A stretch of 15,238 nt of DNA, taken from contig CAVAPG010000037.1 of the NCBI GenBank assembly GCA_963590435.1, positions 1-15,238 on the forward strand, given 5' to 3'. This DNA comes from F23-B02 sp963590435. GTDB taxonomy: Bacteria; Bacillota; Clostridia; Oscillospirales; Oscillospiraceae. How positions within the stretch are numbered: the stretch's first letter is position 1; each line of letters begins with the position of its first letter. Below are positions 7,756-15,238 of the stretch, piece by piece. The position numbers and the translations under genes were made by a program. The notes beneath the pieces were generated by a model. That model searched no databases, was not told the origin of the DNA, and saw only the letters and a list, made by a program, of their open reading frames with translations.

Positions 7756-10700
7756 ATTGAGCGAACATACACCATTTCTTGAAATATTCCCCGGCACGGC
7801 TACACTTGCTTCAAACTGCGGCGGCCTTGATAAAGCATATGTAACGGATGTCGAGATAAGTTTACAGGCACGTACAATGTGCATAAATGCACACTTCGTG
7901 CATTCTCCAGCTCCAGCTGAACTTGAAAATCTTCGTAATTGCATTCAATCCGATTACGGACTTAAGGTTAAGATAATTGCAGACAGTCCCGAGATAAAGA
8001 AAGCAGATACCGCCGCTTCAACATCGGGTACCGCATCCGCCGCGAATACAAGCGGAAAGGTGCTCATGGGTCACACCATAAAAAAAACACCTACGGCCAT
8101 GGGTGAACTCAATCAGGACTCCGGACGCATAGCTGTTGAAGGCGATGTGTTCGAGGTGACGAGCCGTAAGCTGAAAAAACGCGACGGAGCAATGCTCTGT
8201 TTTGACATTACCGACATGACCGGCTCAATCAGAGTTGTGAAATTTTTGCGTTCCGATGACGATCAGTCGATAATCAATAAGGTTAATGTCGGGGACCACC
8301 TGATTGTAAACGGCTTTATCACATACAGCAGATATGAAGAGGATATTGTCCTTGAGCCGAAGGATATTGTCGTCGGAAAGAAATATATAAGACCCGATAA
8401 TGCAGAAGAAAAACGTGTTGAACTCCATGTTCACACACGATTTTCAGCTCTTGATGCACTTACTGATCCTGCCGCAATTGTAAAACGTGCCGCCTATTGG
8501 GGGCATCCTGCAATTGCAGTCACAGACCACGGTGTTCTGCAGGCTTTTCCGGATATGTGGAAGGCAGGGAAAAAATACGGCGTTAAGATTATATACGGCT
8601 GTGAGTGCTATTTTGTGAACGACATGGACGGCAGCCTTGCCGTGCATGGCAGCAGTGACAGAGATATCGGCGACGAAATGGTGGCGTTCGATATTGAAAC
8701 CACCGGTTTGAATGCCGGCTCAGACAGGATGACGGAGATAGGGGCCGTCATTTATGCCGGCGGAGAGATAAAAGAAACATTCAACACCTTTGTCGACCCT
8801 GGAATGCATATTCCGGCTGAGATTACACAGCTTACAGGCATAACCGACCGTGACGTAAAGGACGCGCCGAATGAAGCCGAAGCAATGAGGAAATTCCTTG
8901 AATTTGCCGGCGACCGTCCGATTGTTGCCCATAACGCAGACTTCGATACAGGTTTCATGTCGGCGGCGGCATCACGCAGTGGAATAAAATTTGAGCCTGT
9001 CTATATTGACACTCTTGCACTTTCCCATGCTCTCCTGCCGGATCTTAAGCGTTATAAGCTTGATATAGTATCTAACCGATTAAGTCTGCCGGAATTTAAC
9101 CATCACCGTGCATCCGATGATGCCCTTGTAGTCGCACGAATAATGGGACGATTTTTGCCCATGCTTGCAGAGCGGGGAGCCAAGACAGTAAACGATATCC
9201 AGGATGTTTATGCAAGCATAAAACCGTCCGATCACGCGAAGTCTCGCCACATGATACTGTTGGTTAAGAACAAAACGGGACTAAAAAATCTTTACGAGCT
9301 TGTTTCGCAGTCATATCTCAAGTATTTCTATAAAACGCCGACTATGCCGAAAAGCTTGCTGATAAAGCATCGAGAAGGGCTTCTTATAGGTTCTGCCTGC
9401 GGAATGGGTGAATTATATGGCGCGGTTATGCACGGAGCAAGCAATTCCGAGCTTAAGCGTATAGCGTCGTTTTATGACTACCTTGAGATTCAGCCGCTCG
9501 GCAACAACGGCTTCCTTGTTGACAACGGTGTTGTAAGTGATATAAGTGTACTGCAGGATTATAACCGCAGAATACTGCAAATTGGTCGGGAGCTTAACAA
9601 ACCTGTTATTGCAGCAAGCGACATTCACTTCCTTGATGCAGAGGATGAACAGTATAGAAAGATACTTCAGGCTGCAAAAAAGTTTTCGGATGCAGACAGA
9701 GGCTGCCCCATATTTTATCGCACCACAGATGAAATGCTTAAGGAATTTGATTATCTCGGCAAAGAGACAGCATATGAGGTCGTTGTGAAAAATACGCGGG
9801 CTATTGCTGATATGGTGGATGATATTGAACTGCTGCCTAAGGATTTGTATCCGCCTAAAATTGAAAATTCGGCGCGTGATCTGCGCAATCTCGTCTACGG
9901 CAGAATGACGGAAATTTACGGAGAGAATCCGCCGGAGATAGTAAAATCCCGTGTTGATACCGAGCTTACGACAATACTCGATCATAATTACGATGTTATT
10001 TATATGTCGGCACAAAAGCTGGTCCAAAATTCGCTTGAGCACGGATATCTTGTCGGTTCACGAGGCTCGGTCGGCTCATCGATAGTTGCATATATGTCGG
10101 GAATAACAGAGGTAAACTCACTGCCTCCGCACTATGTTTGCCCAAGGTGCAAGCATTCTGAGTTTATAACAGACGGATCATACGGATGCGGAGCGGATAT
10201 GCCTCCAAAAAACTGCCCGGATTGCGGAACACTTATGCGTCAGGACGGCTTTGATATCCCGTTTGAGACATTCCTCGGATTCCCCGGAAATGAAAAAACA
10301 CCTGATATTGACCTTAACTTTTCGGGTGAATATCAGGCGCAGGCGCATAAATATACTGAGGAGCTGTTCGGATCTGACCACGTTTTCCGTGCCGGAACGA
10401 TTGGCACCCTTGCAGAGAAGACGGCTTACGGATATGTAAAGAAATATCTCGAAGAGCGCAATATAAAAGTCACCAAGGTTGAAGAAAACCGACTTGCAAA
10501 AGGGCTCGTCGGTGTAAAACGAACAACAGGGCAGCACCCCGGCGGACTTGTAGTTATTCCCCAAGATATGGATGTAACCGATTTTTGCCCTGTGCAGCAT
10601 CCTGCAGATGATCCCAAAAGCGGAATTATCACAACGCATTTTGAATATCACTGTATGGAATCAAATCTTCTCAAGCTTGATGAACTTGGACATGATGATC

Positions 10701-11761
10701 CGACGATGATTCGTATGCTTGAGGATGCGACCGGCGTCAATGCCCGTGAAATACTTCTGTCCGATCCGGACACAATGAAAATATTCACAACGCCGACCGT
10801 GCTCGGACTTCCCGAAGACGATGATATAATAGGCAAAACGGGAAGCATCGGCATACCGGAGTTTGGCACGGGATTTACTCGTCAGATGCTGGTCGACACT
10901 CAGCCGACACAGTTTGATACACTTGTACGTTTGTCCGGTTTTTCGCACGGAACAGATGTCTGGGCAGGCAATATAAGAGATCTTATTGTCAATGGCATTG
11001 CAACGGTCAACGAAACGGTTGGCTGTCGTGATGATATTATGCTGTATCTTATTCAGAAAGGCATGGAGCCATCCCTTGCGTTTAAAACAATGGAGGCGGT
11101 GCGAAAAGGCAAAGTCAAGAAAAGCGGAGAATTTCCCGGAGATGCCGAGGCTCAGATGCGCTCCCTTGATGTGCCTGACTGGTATATCGAATCCTGCCGC
11201 AAAATAGCGTATCTTTTCCCCAAAGCACATGCGGTTGCCTATGTTATGATGGCATTTCGTATAGCATGGTTTAAGGTTCATGAGCCGCTCGCTTTTTACA
11301 GTGCGTATTTCTATCGCCGCAGTCAGAAAAACAGCTTTGATGCCGAAATGATGACCGCAGGGGTTGACGAGGTGCGACGTAAGATATATGATTTGCGGCA
11401 GAAAGACGATTCCACCGCCAACGAAGACAGTATACTTACAACTCTTGAATCTGTTTATGAGTTTTACATGCGTGGATTTGAATTTGCACCTATCGATCTC
11501 TATGAGTCGAGTGCAACAAAATTCAAAATAACAGATGACGGCAAGCTCCGACCGCCTTTTGTCGCAATCGCCGGCCTCGGAGAAACTGCGGCTGTAGACC
11601 TTGAAAATTGTACGAAAAACGGTCAGAGTTATATATCAGTCGAGGAAGTAAGCGCGGCATGCCCGAAGGTCAGTACGACCCACCTTGAGGTGCTCCGCAG
11701 ATTAGGCGCGTTCGGATCAATGCCTGAAAGCTCGCAGATAAATCTCTTTGAGGGCTTTTAA
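7748..11761 (+). CDS. polC: DNA polymerase III alpha subunit, PolC type
   Basis: Replicative polymerase with built-in proofreading, typical of low-GC Gram-positives. It has 1337 residues. In order: an N-terminal domain (1-80), an Ala/Ser/Thr-rich linker (about 86-104), an OB fold (about 127-208), a PHP domain starting with H227/H229 and D260-H261, an inserted DEDDh exonuclease (about 311-470; D315 and E317 in FDIETTG, H453, D457), the rest of PHP, a zinc-binding segment (C798, C801, probably C814, C823, C826), and the palm with catalytic D853 and D855 in PDIDLNFSG. The C-terminus ends in the usual QINLFEGF. It is about 100 residues shorter than B. subtilis PolC, mostly before PHP. The ATG at 7748 overlaps ispG but has its AAAAGG directly against it; a TTG at 7757 is 9 bases from the same site and may be the true start. 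Confidence 0.97.
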   Translation: MSELSEHTPFLEIFPGTATLASNCGGLDKAYVTDVEISLQARTMCINAHFVHSPAPAELENLRNCIQSDYGLKVKIIADSPEIKKADTAASTSGTASAANTSGKVLMGHTIKKTPTAMGELNQDSGRIAVEGDVFEVTSRKLKKRDGAMLCFDITDMTGSIRVVKFLRSDDDQSIINKVNVGDHLIVNGFITYSRYEEDIVLEPKDIVVGKKYIRPDNAEEKRVELHVHTRFSALDALTDPAAIVKRAAYWGHPAIAVTDHGVLQAFPDMWKAGKKYGVKIIYGCECYFVNDMDGSLAVHGSSDRDIGDEMVAFDIETTGLNAGSDRMTEIGAVIYAGGEIKETFNTFVDPGMHIPAEITQLTGITDRDVKDAPNEAEAMRKFLEFAGDRPIVAHNADFDTGFMSAAASRSGIKFEPVYIDTLALSHALLPDLKRYKLDIVSNRLSLPEFNHHRASDDALVVARIMGRFLPMLAERGAKTVNDIQDVYASIKPSDHAKSRHMILLVKNKTGLKNLYELVSQSYLKYFYKTPTMPKSLLIKHREGLLIGSACGMGELYGAVMHGASNSELKRIASFYDYLEIQPLGNNGFLVDNGVVSDISVLQDYNRRILQIGRELNKPVIAASDIHFLDAEDEQYRKILQAAKKFSDADRGCPIFYRTTDEMLKEFDYLGKETAYEVVVKNTRAIADMVDDIELLPKDLYPPKIENSARDLRNLVYGRMTEIYGENPPEIVKSRVDTELTTILDHNYDVIYMSAQKLVQNSLEHGYLVGSRGSVGSSIVAYMSGITEVNSLPPHYVCPRCKHSEFITDGSYGCGADMPPKNCPDCGTLMRQDGFDIPFETFLGFPGNEKTPDIDLNFSGEYQAQAHKYTEELFGSDHVFRAGTIGTLAEKTAYGYVKKYLEERNIKVTKVEENRLAKGLVGVKRTTGQHPGGLVVIPQDMDVTDFCPVQHPADDPKSGIITTHFEYHCMESNLLKLDELGHDDPTMIRMLEDATGVNAREILLSDPDTMKIFTTPTVLGLPEDDDIIGKTGSIGIPEFGTGFTRQMLVDTQPTQFDTLVRLSGFSHGTDVWAGNIRDLIVNGIATVNETVGCRDDIMLYLIQKGMEPSLAFKTMEAVRKGKVKKSGEFPGDAEAQMRSLDVPDWYIESCRKIAYLFPKAHAVAYVMMAFRIAWFKVHEPLAFYSAYFYRRSQKNSFDAEMMTAGVDEVRRKIYDLRQKDDSTANEDSILTTLESVYEFYMRGFEFAPIDLYESSATKFKITDDGKLRPPFVAIAGLGETAAVDLENCTKNGQSYISVEEVSAACPKVSTTHLEVLRRLGAFGSMPESSQINLFEGF

Positions 11762-11879
11762 TATCCAGTGCTGTTGATTAAAAACTTCTTATCAATCAAA
11801 TAGATAGTGTAGGTCGGAAACTTTTTTCCAATTCATTCGTCAAACTCAATGAGCTTTAATTAGAAAGAAGGAACCCCAA
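11762..11879 (+). other. Gap between polC and the NAGPA-family gene
   Basis: These 118 bases are AT-rich and hold no gene. TTGATT (11774-11779) and AATCAA (11794-11799) form a weak inverted repeat with a 14-base loop, and GGAAA/TTTCC (11816-11829) a tiny 5-bp hairpin. Neither looks like a good terminator. TTGATT with TCAAAT 16 bases later matches promoter consensus only 4 of 6 at each element. The downstream gene may therefore be read through from polC or use a weak promoter. Confidence 0.4.
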
Positions 11880-11882
11880 ATT
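11866..11882 (+). promoter_or_regulatory. Ribosome binding site followed by a probable ATT start codon
   Basis: AGAAGGA (11866-11872) matches the anti-Shine-Dalgarno sequence well and sits 7 bases before ATT at 11880-11882. That ATT opens the frame of the downstream protein with a plausible N-terminus (KIFSSKSTRQN before the first GTG). The next in-frame conventional start, GTG at 11916, has no such site upstream. The in-frame stop TGA at 11850-11852 limits any further extension, and no in-frame ATG, GTG or TTG lies between 11853 and 11915. Confidence 0.55.
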
Positions 11883-13205
11883 AAAATTTTCAGTTCCAAG
11901 TCCACAAGACAGAATGTGGGAGCACACGCAAAATTTGAGCCTTCTCGCAAGAAAAACACATCATCTGATGCGCGCGCTGTGTCCGGAAGAGAGCCTTTAA
12001 AAAAACAGGCGGCTTCTTCAACGGCTGAAGAGGTAGTCAGCAAAGTAAAAAAGAAAAAGAAGGCCGCAAAGCGTAAAAAAAGACTTATGGTCTTTGCCTG
12101 CATAATCGCAATATTGGCAGGTTTGTATACATTTGTGGTCTATACTGACATTCCCGTCATAAAAAACCTCCGAGACGCCTATATTGAAACAGCAATGCAA
12201 ACAATGAGCCACCAGTGGCTTGCCGAGCTTTTCTTCCCGGATGATGTGATTGAGGAAGTAATGAGCAGAGTGAGTGATGCCCAGGATGCGCAGAAGGGCG
12301 TCGAGAGCGAGTGGAAGCACGAAATTGAAGAGAAGGACGACAGCAGCTTTTATGAGCTCTTCGATGAAATAGACAAGTCATCGTTTGAGTCATATTTGAA
12401 ATCGCATCCGGAGTATAACAAATCCTCACTTATGGATATTGACATAAACGAGGCCGGGCTTGACGATGACGGGACCACTATAAAAACAACTCAGGGCGAT
12501 CAGGTGCTTGCAGTAAACGCGAAAGAAGGCGTTCTTCTTGTCCGCATAGAGGGTTCCGGTTACAAAGGCGTTCTTGCAATTTTAAAGGATGCATCAAAGA
12601 TGCGTTGCTGCGCAGCAGAACATATCGGGGGATACGGCGAACTGCTCGAAGACTTTGTTCCCAGGTGCAATGGAATAATCGGTATTAACGCCAGCGGATT
12701 TTATGATCCGGAGGGAGTAGGAAACGGCGGAACTATCGATGGCCTTGCGGTATGCGAGGGCAAGGAATATGGCTATCATGTCACCTACGGCAGAAAGCGT
12801 GTTGAGTTCAGGACAGATGATAAAATGTATATTGTCGACGCGGACACAAGCATAAGCTCGGATGTACGTGATGCTGTTGAGTTTTCTCCTGCACTTATAA
12901 TTGACGGCAAGGCTCTGATTGATGAACAGTCGGCATTTAGGTCAATACAGCCCCGCACGGTTATAGCTCAGGCAAAAGACGGAGATGTAATGATGCTTGT
13001 TATCGAAGGACGACTTGTCGGACGATCCTTGGGTATAGGCTTGCCGGACTGCACGAATATTCTGATGGGATATGATGCCTATCAGGCAATGAATATGGAT
13101 GGCGGAACAAGTGCTGTTATGTGGTACGACGGTGAGTATATAACAAAATGTTCAAATACGGCCATAACATGCCGTTATCTGCCAAATGCATGGATATATG
13201 GCTAA
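11880..13205 (+). CDS. Membrane-anchored phosphodiester glycosidase (NAGPA) domain protein
   Basis: A 441-residue protein if started at the ATT at 11880; 429 residues from GTG at 11916. The first 68 residues are cytoplasmic, hydrophilic and very lysine-rich. One transmembrane helix follows (about 69-88), then an outside region with an acidic, probably helical stretch (about 95-190) and the NAGPA domain (about 205-441). The domain shows INASGFYDPEG (269-279), the GNGGTIDGLAV segment (281-291), FSPALIIDGKALI (335-347), QPRTVIAQ (357-364) and the hallmark MDGGTSAVMWYDG (406-418). The family is named after the human enzyme that uncovers mannose 6-phosphate by removing GlcNAc; bacterial members are thought to act on cell-surface glycans, but the substrate here is unknown. 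Six cysteines (C244, C263, C292, C391, C424, C431) plus C243 lie outside the membrane. A hairpin terminator follows the stop. Confidence 0.85.
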   Translation: MKIFSSKSTRQNVGAHAKFEPSRKKNTSSDARAVSGREPLKKQAASSTAEEVVSKVKKKKKAAKRKKRLMVFACIIAILAGLYTFVVYTDIPVIKNLRDAYIETAMQTMSHQWLAELFFPDDVIEEVMSRVSDAQDAQKGVESEWKHEIEEKDDSSFYELFDEIDKSSFESYLKSHPEYNKSSLMDIDINEAGLDDDGTTIKTTQGDQVLAVNAKEGVLLVRIEGSGYKGVLAILKDASKMRCCAAEHIGGYGELLEDFVPRCNGIIGINASGFYDPEGVGNGGTIDGLAVCEGKEYGYHVTYGRKRVEFRTDDKMYIVDADTSISSDVRDAVEFSPALIIDGKALIDEQSAFRSIQPRTVIAQAKDGDVMMLVIEGRLVGRSLGIGLPDCTNILMGYDAYQAMNMDGGTSAVMWYDGEYITKCSNTAITCRYLPNAWIYG

Positions 13206-13210
13206 CGCCG

Positions 13211-13240
13211 GCAAAAACCGCGAAAAACCGCGGTTTTTGC
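13211..13240 (+). terminator. Hairpin terminator after the NAGPA-family gene
   Basis: A perfect 12-bp stem, GCAAAAACCGCG (13211-13222) with CGCGGTTTTTGC (13229-13240), encloses a 6-base loop and begins 5 bases after the TAA. The T run lies inside the 3' arm rather than after it, so an alternative shorter fold, or the AAAAACCGCGGTTTTT palindrome at 13223-13238 followed by GC, may be what stops RNA polymerase. The symmetry means it could also work on the other strand. Confidence 0.65.
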
Positions 13241-13260
13241 TGTATAAGACTGCGGTGTAT

Positions 13261-13288
13261 TTGACAAAACATAGATTCATGATATAAA
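13261..13288 (+). promoter_or_regulatory. Strong sigma-A type promoter placed for a nearly leaderless transcript
   Basis: A perfect -35 TTGACA (13261-13266) and TATAAA (13283-13288, 5 of 6 matches) are separated by 16 bases. Transcription would start about 7 bases past the -10, near 13295, while the ATG of the next gene is at 13298. It lies 20 bases after the terminator hairpin, so the methyltransferase and dprA-like genes form a separate transcription unit. Confidence 0.7.
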
Positions 13289-13297
13289 TTATTTTCT

Positions 13298-14047
13298 ATG
13301 GAAAAGATAAGCTCAAGAAAAAACAGAATAATATGTCATCTTCGCTCGCTTGCGATTGATGCAGAATATCGGAATAATTGCGGTCAATTTATCTGCGATG
13401 GCGAAAAAACGCTCAGTGAAGCGCTCGAATACGGCGCGAAGATTAACCATGTGCTTTGGCGTGATGATGTAAGTCCGATAGATCTTCCGGAAAGTGTCGA
13501 ACAGTATTGTGCCCCTCGTGAACTCGTCGAGTATGCTTCTCCGCTGAAGTCAGGACCGGGTCCGGTTTTCTCAGTGTCAATTCCGCGGAAATGCTGCCCT
13601 GATCAAATAACTCGTGCTATCGTGATCGAAAACGTACAGGATCCGGGCAATGTCGGTACGATAATCAGAAGCGCCAATGCATTTAATATTGATGCTGTCA
13701 TTATGGTAGGCGCGTGCGCCGATCTTTATAACCCGAAAACTGTAAGGGCGAGTATGGGCGCCATATTCAGGCAATGTGTGCTAAAGATGAGCATTGCTGA
13801 GCTCAATGCATTTACCGACAAACAGTGCCTTCCGCTATTCGGTGCTGCATTAAGTGAAGAAGCGGCGGACATCAGAAATGCAGAACTGCACAGAAGTGCG
13901 GTTGCAGTCGGTTCGGAAGGTAAAGGCCTGAGCCGAGAGCTGCTCGATATATGCGGAGGAGAAATAATTATTCCGATGAATCCCAACTCTGAATCATTGA
14001 ACGCCGCTGTTGCCGCATCGGTAATCATGTGGGAAATGTCGAGGTAG
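13298..14047 (+). CDS. TrmH/SpoU-family RNA 2'-O-ribose methyltransferase
   Basis: Uses S-adenosylmethionine to methylate ribose 2'-OH in rRNA or tRNA; it is a SPOUT-class enzyme with a trefoil knot, normally a dimer. It has 249 residues. The N-terminal substrate-binding domain (1-100) opens with ISSRKNRIICHLRSL and contains F31-I-C-D-G-E-K, matching the YsgA/RlmB-like group. Catalytic motif 1 is ENVQDPGNVGTIIRSANAF (111-129, with the conserved Asn and Arg), motif 2 is VRASMGAIF (149-157) and motif 3 combines GSEGKGLS (205-212) with IPMNPNSESLNAAVA (225-239). The usual motif 3 residue Val before ESLN is Ser here. The protein begins at the expected family position, but there is no ribosome binding site before the ATG, consistent with a leaderless mRNA. 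The exact RNA target cannot be told from sequence. Confidence 0.93.
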   Translation: MEKISSRKNRIICHLRSLAIDAEYRNNCGQFICDGEKTLSEALEYGAKINHVLWRDDVSPIDLPESVEQYCAPRELVEYASPLKSGPGPVFSVSIPRKCCPDQITRAIVIENVQDPGNVGTIIRSANAFNIDAVIMVGACADLYNPKTVRASMGAIFRQCVLKMSIAELNAFTDKQCLPLFGAALSEEAADIRNAELHRSAVAVGSEGKGLSRELLDICGGEIIIPMNPNSESLNAAVAASVIMWEMSR

Positions 14048-14050
14048 CAT

Positions 14051-15238
14051 ATGAATGATGTCATCTACTGGCTATGGTTGTCAACCTCACCTCGTGTGGG
14101 ACCGAGAGCAATTTCTTCACTGCTCAAATATTACGGAAGTCCGGAGCAGATGTATTTTGCTCCAGTGGGTGAGATAACGCGCCTTTTGCCTAAAAATATC
14201 GAGGGCGCCGAGGAACTTGAGAAGCGCGACCTTGATGAAGCAAAGCGCATATTTGAAAAATGCGATAATACGGGCATAGATGTTATAACAATGAACGAGG
14301 ATATATATCCCGAAAGACTTAAAAATATTCACCTTCCGCCAGCGGTTATATATGTTAAAGGTAAATTGCCTGATATTGATTCGGAACCTGCAGTTGCGGT
14401 AATCGGAACGCGAAAGGCAACACCCTATGGAATAAAAATGGGAATGCGTATGGGATATGAGATATCCAAATGCGGCGCTGCTGTTATATCGGGGCTTACA
14501 ATGGGCATTGAATCAGCAGCAACCGAGGGGGCATTGCTTGCTGACGGCAAAGTGATTGGAGTTCTAGGACTCCCACATGAGTTAGATAAAAGCCGTTTTT
14601 CGCAGGATGTGGTTATGCACGGCGCACTTATAAGTGAGTATGCCCCCGGAACAAAGCCGTACAGTTCATTTTTCCGCGCAAGAAACAGAATAACCAGCGG
14701 TCTGTCTCTTGGCGTTGCCGTTATAGAAGCACCGCTTAAAAGCGGAACGCGTCTGTTTGTAAACGAAGCTGCCGATCAGGGCAAGGAAATATTTGCGGTT
14801 CCGGGCAACGCCGACCAGCCAAATTGCGAAGGTACGAATCTGCTGATAAAAGAAGGGGCAAAGCCGGTGACAAACGGCTGGGAAGTTGTCAGTGAGTTTG
14901 CCGCGATGTATCCGAACAAAATAAGAAAAGTCGAATTTGATATACCTTCCGGCGTTATTCCCAAGGCCGCAGCACCGGAAAAAAAGGATAAAAAAACTCC
15001 AAATGCTCCTAAAAAAATTGTTGACAAGGCATCTGACGCGGCTTATATTGACTTGCAGAAACAATTGGAGAGCTTAAACCCGAGTCAGTTGAAGATTATA
15101 GAGGCCATAAATGAGCCGTCAATGCATGTAGATACAATTATCGAACGCAGCGGTATCGCACCTGCAAAGGTGCTGGCTGAATTGACAATACTTCAAATTA
15201 AGGGCTATGTCCGGCAGGAGGCCGACAAACGCTTCACA
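14051..15238 (+). CDS. dprA: DprA/Smf-like DNA-processing protein, cut off by the window end
   Basis: DprA loads RecA on incoming single-stranded DNA during natural transformation and is also found widely in bacteria not known to be competent. The 396 visible codons run open to the window edge. They include an N-terminal SAM-like region (about 1-70), the Rossmann/LOG core with VAVIGTRKATPYG (115-127), ISGLTMGIESAATEGAL (146-162), RNRITSGLS (211-219), KSGT (230-233) and IFAVPGN (247-253), a Lys/Ala/Pro linker (about 303-327) and a C-terminal winged-helix-like domain (about 342-395) starting LNPSQLKIIEAI. Since the winged helix is nearly complete, few residues are likely missing. Several core positions differ from the family pattern. 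The ATG is 3 bases after the methyltransferase stop, with GAGG (14041-14044) upstream, so the two are co-transcribed. Confidence 0.9.
   Translation, partial: MNDVIYWLWLSTSPRVGPRAISSLLKYYGSPEQMYFAPVGEITRLLPKNIEGAEELEKRDLDEAKRIFEKCDNTGIDVITMNEDIYPERLKNIHLPPAVIYVKGKLPDIDSEPAVAVIGTRKATPYGIKMGMRMGYEISKCGAAVISGLTMGIESAATEGALLADGKVIGVLGLPHELDKSRFSQDVVMHGALISEYAPGTKPYSSFFRARNRITSGLSLGVAVIEAPLKSGTRLFVNEAADQGKEIFAVPGNADQPNCEGTNLLIKEGAKPVTNGWEVVSEFAAMYPNKIRKVEFDIPSGVIPKAAAPEKKDKKTPNAPKKIVDKASDAAYIDLQKQLESLNPSQLKIIEAINEPSMHVDTIIERSGIAPAKVLAELTILQIKGYVRQEADKRFT

Noticed and set aside
9413..11281. Long minus-strand frames of about 205-209 codons inside polC
   Set aside because: Both are antisense to conserved PolC domains, and long antisense frames arise readily from this codon usage.
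11774..11801. Possible promoter TTGATT/TCAAAT downstream of polC
   Set aside because: Each element matches consensus at only 4 of 6 positions with a 16-base spacer, which is common by chance in AT-rich DNA.

Overview
This window looks like chromosomal core DNA from an anaerobic Gram-positive bacterium of the class Clostridia, probably an Oscillospiraceae/Ruminococcaceae-type gut lineage. Three things point there: a Gram-positive PolC-type replicative polymerase, the pyrH-frr-uppS-dxr-rseP-ispG-polC gene order typical of Clostridia, and an SLH-domain surface protein. Base composition is moderate and looks even across the genes, and I see no insertion sequence, phage gene, tRNA, rRNA or CRISPR array. 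The lineage is inferred from gene content only.

Layout. Positions 1-92 are flanking DNA with no gene I can support. A secreted SLH-domain protein lies on the minus strand (93-1223). A divergent control region follows (1224-1509), with one good promoter in each direction and two short perfect inverted repeats. The plus strand then carries a long, tightly packed cluster: a DMT/EamA-like membrane transporter, pyrH (UMP kinase), frr (ribosome recycling factor), uppS (undecaprenyl diphosphate synthase), dxr (MEP pathway step 2), rseP (site-2 protease), ispG (MEP pathway, 4Fe-4S enzyme) and polC (replicative DNA polymerase). From frr onward the genes overlap or are separated by only 2-4 bases, so they are probably co-transcribed. 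Next come a membrane-anchored phosphodiester-glycosidase (NAGPA) family protein, a hairpin terminator, a SpoU-family RNA methyltransferase with its own consensus promoter, and a dprA-like gene that runs off the right edge.

How the genes fit together. dxr and ispG make isoprenoid precursors that UppS turns into the C55 lipid carrier for cell-wall synthesis. pyrH supplies UDP for UTP/CTP and sugar nucleotides, frr recycles ribosomes and polC copies the chromosome. The cluster is therefore a growth-linked housekeeping operon. Compared with the usual Firmicutes order (rpsB-tsf-pyrH-frr-uppS-cdsA-dxr-rseP), rpsB-tsf are not upstream and cdsA is missing between uppS and dxr.

I do not see an undescribed multi-gene system. 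The most interesting signals concern expression: the NAGPA gene appears to start at a rare ATT codon behind a well-placed ribosome binding site; the SpoU methyltransferase appears to be transcribed as a nearly leaderless mRNA; and the transporter promoter has a perfect inverted repeat across its -10 element. The DprA homologue also departs from several usual family motifs.
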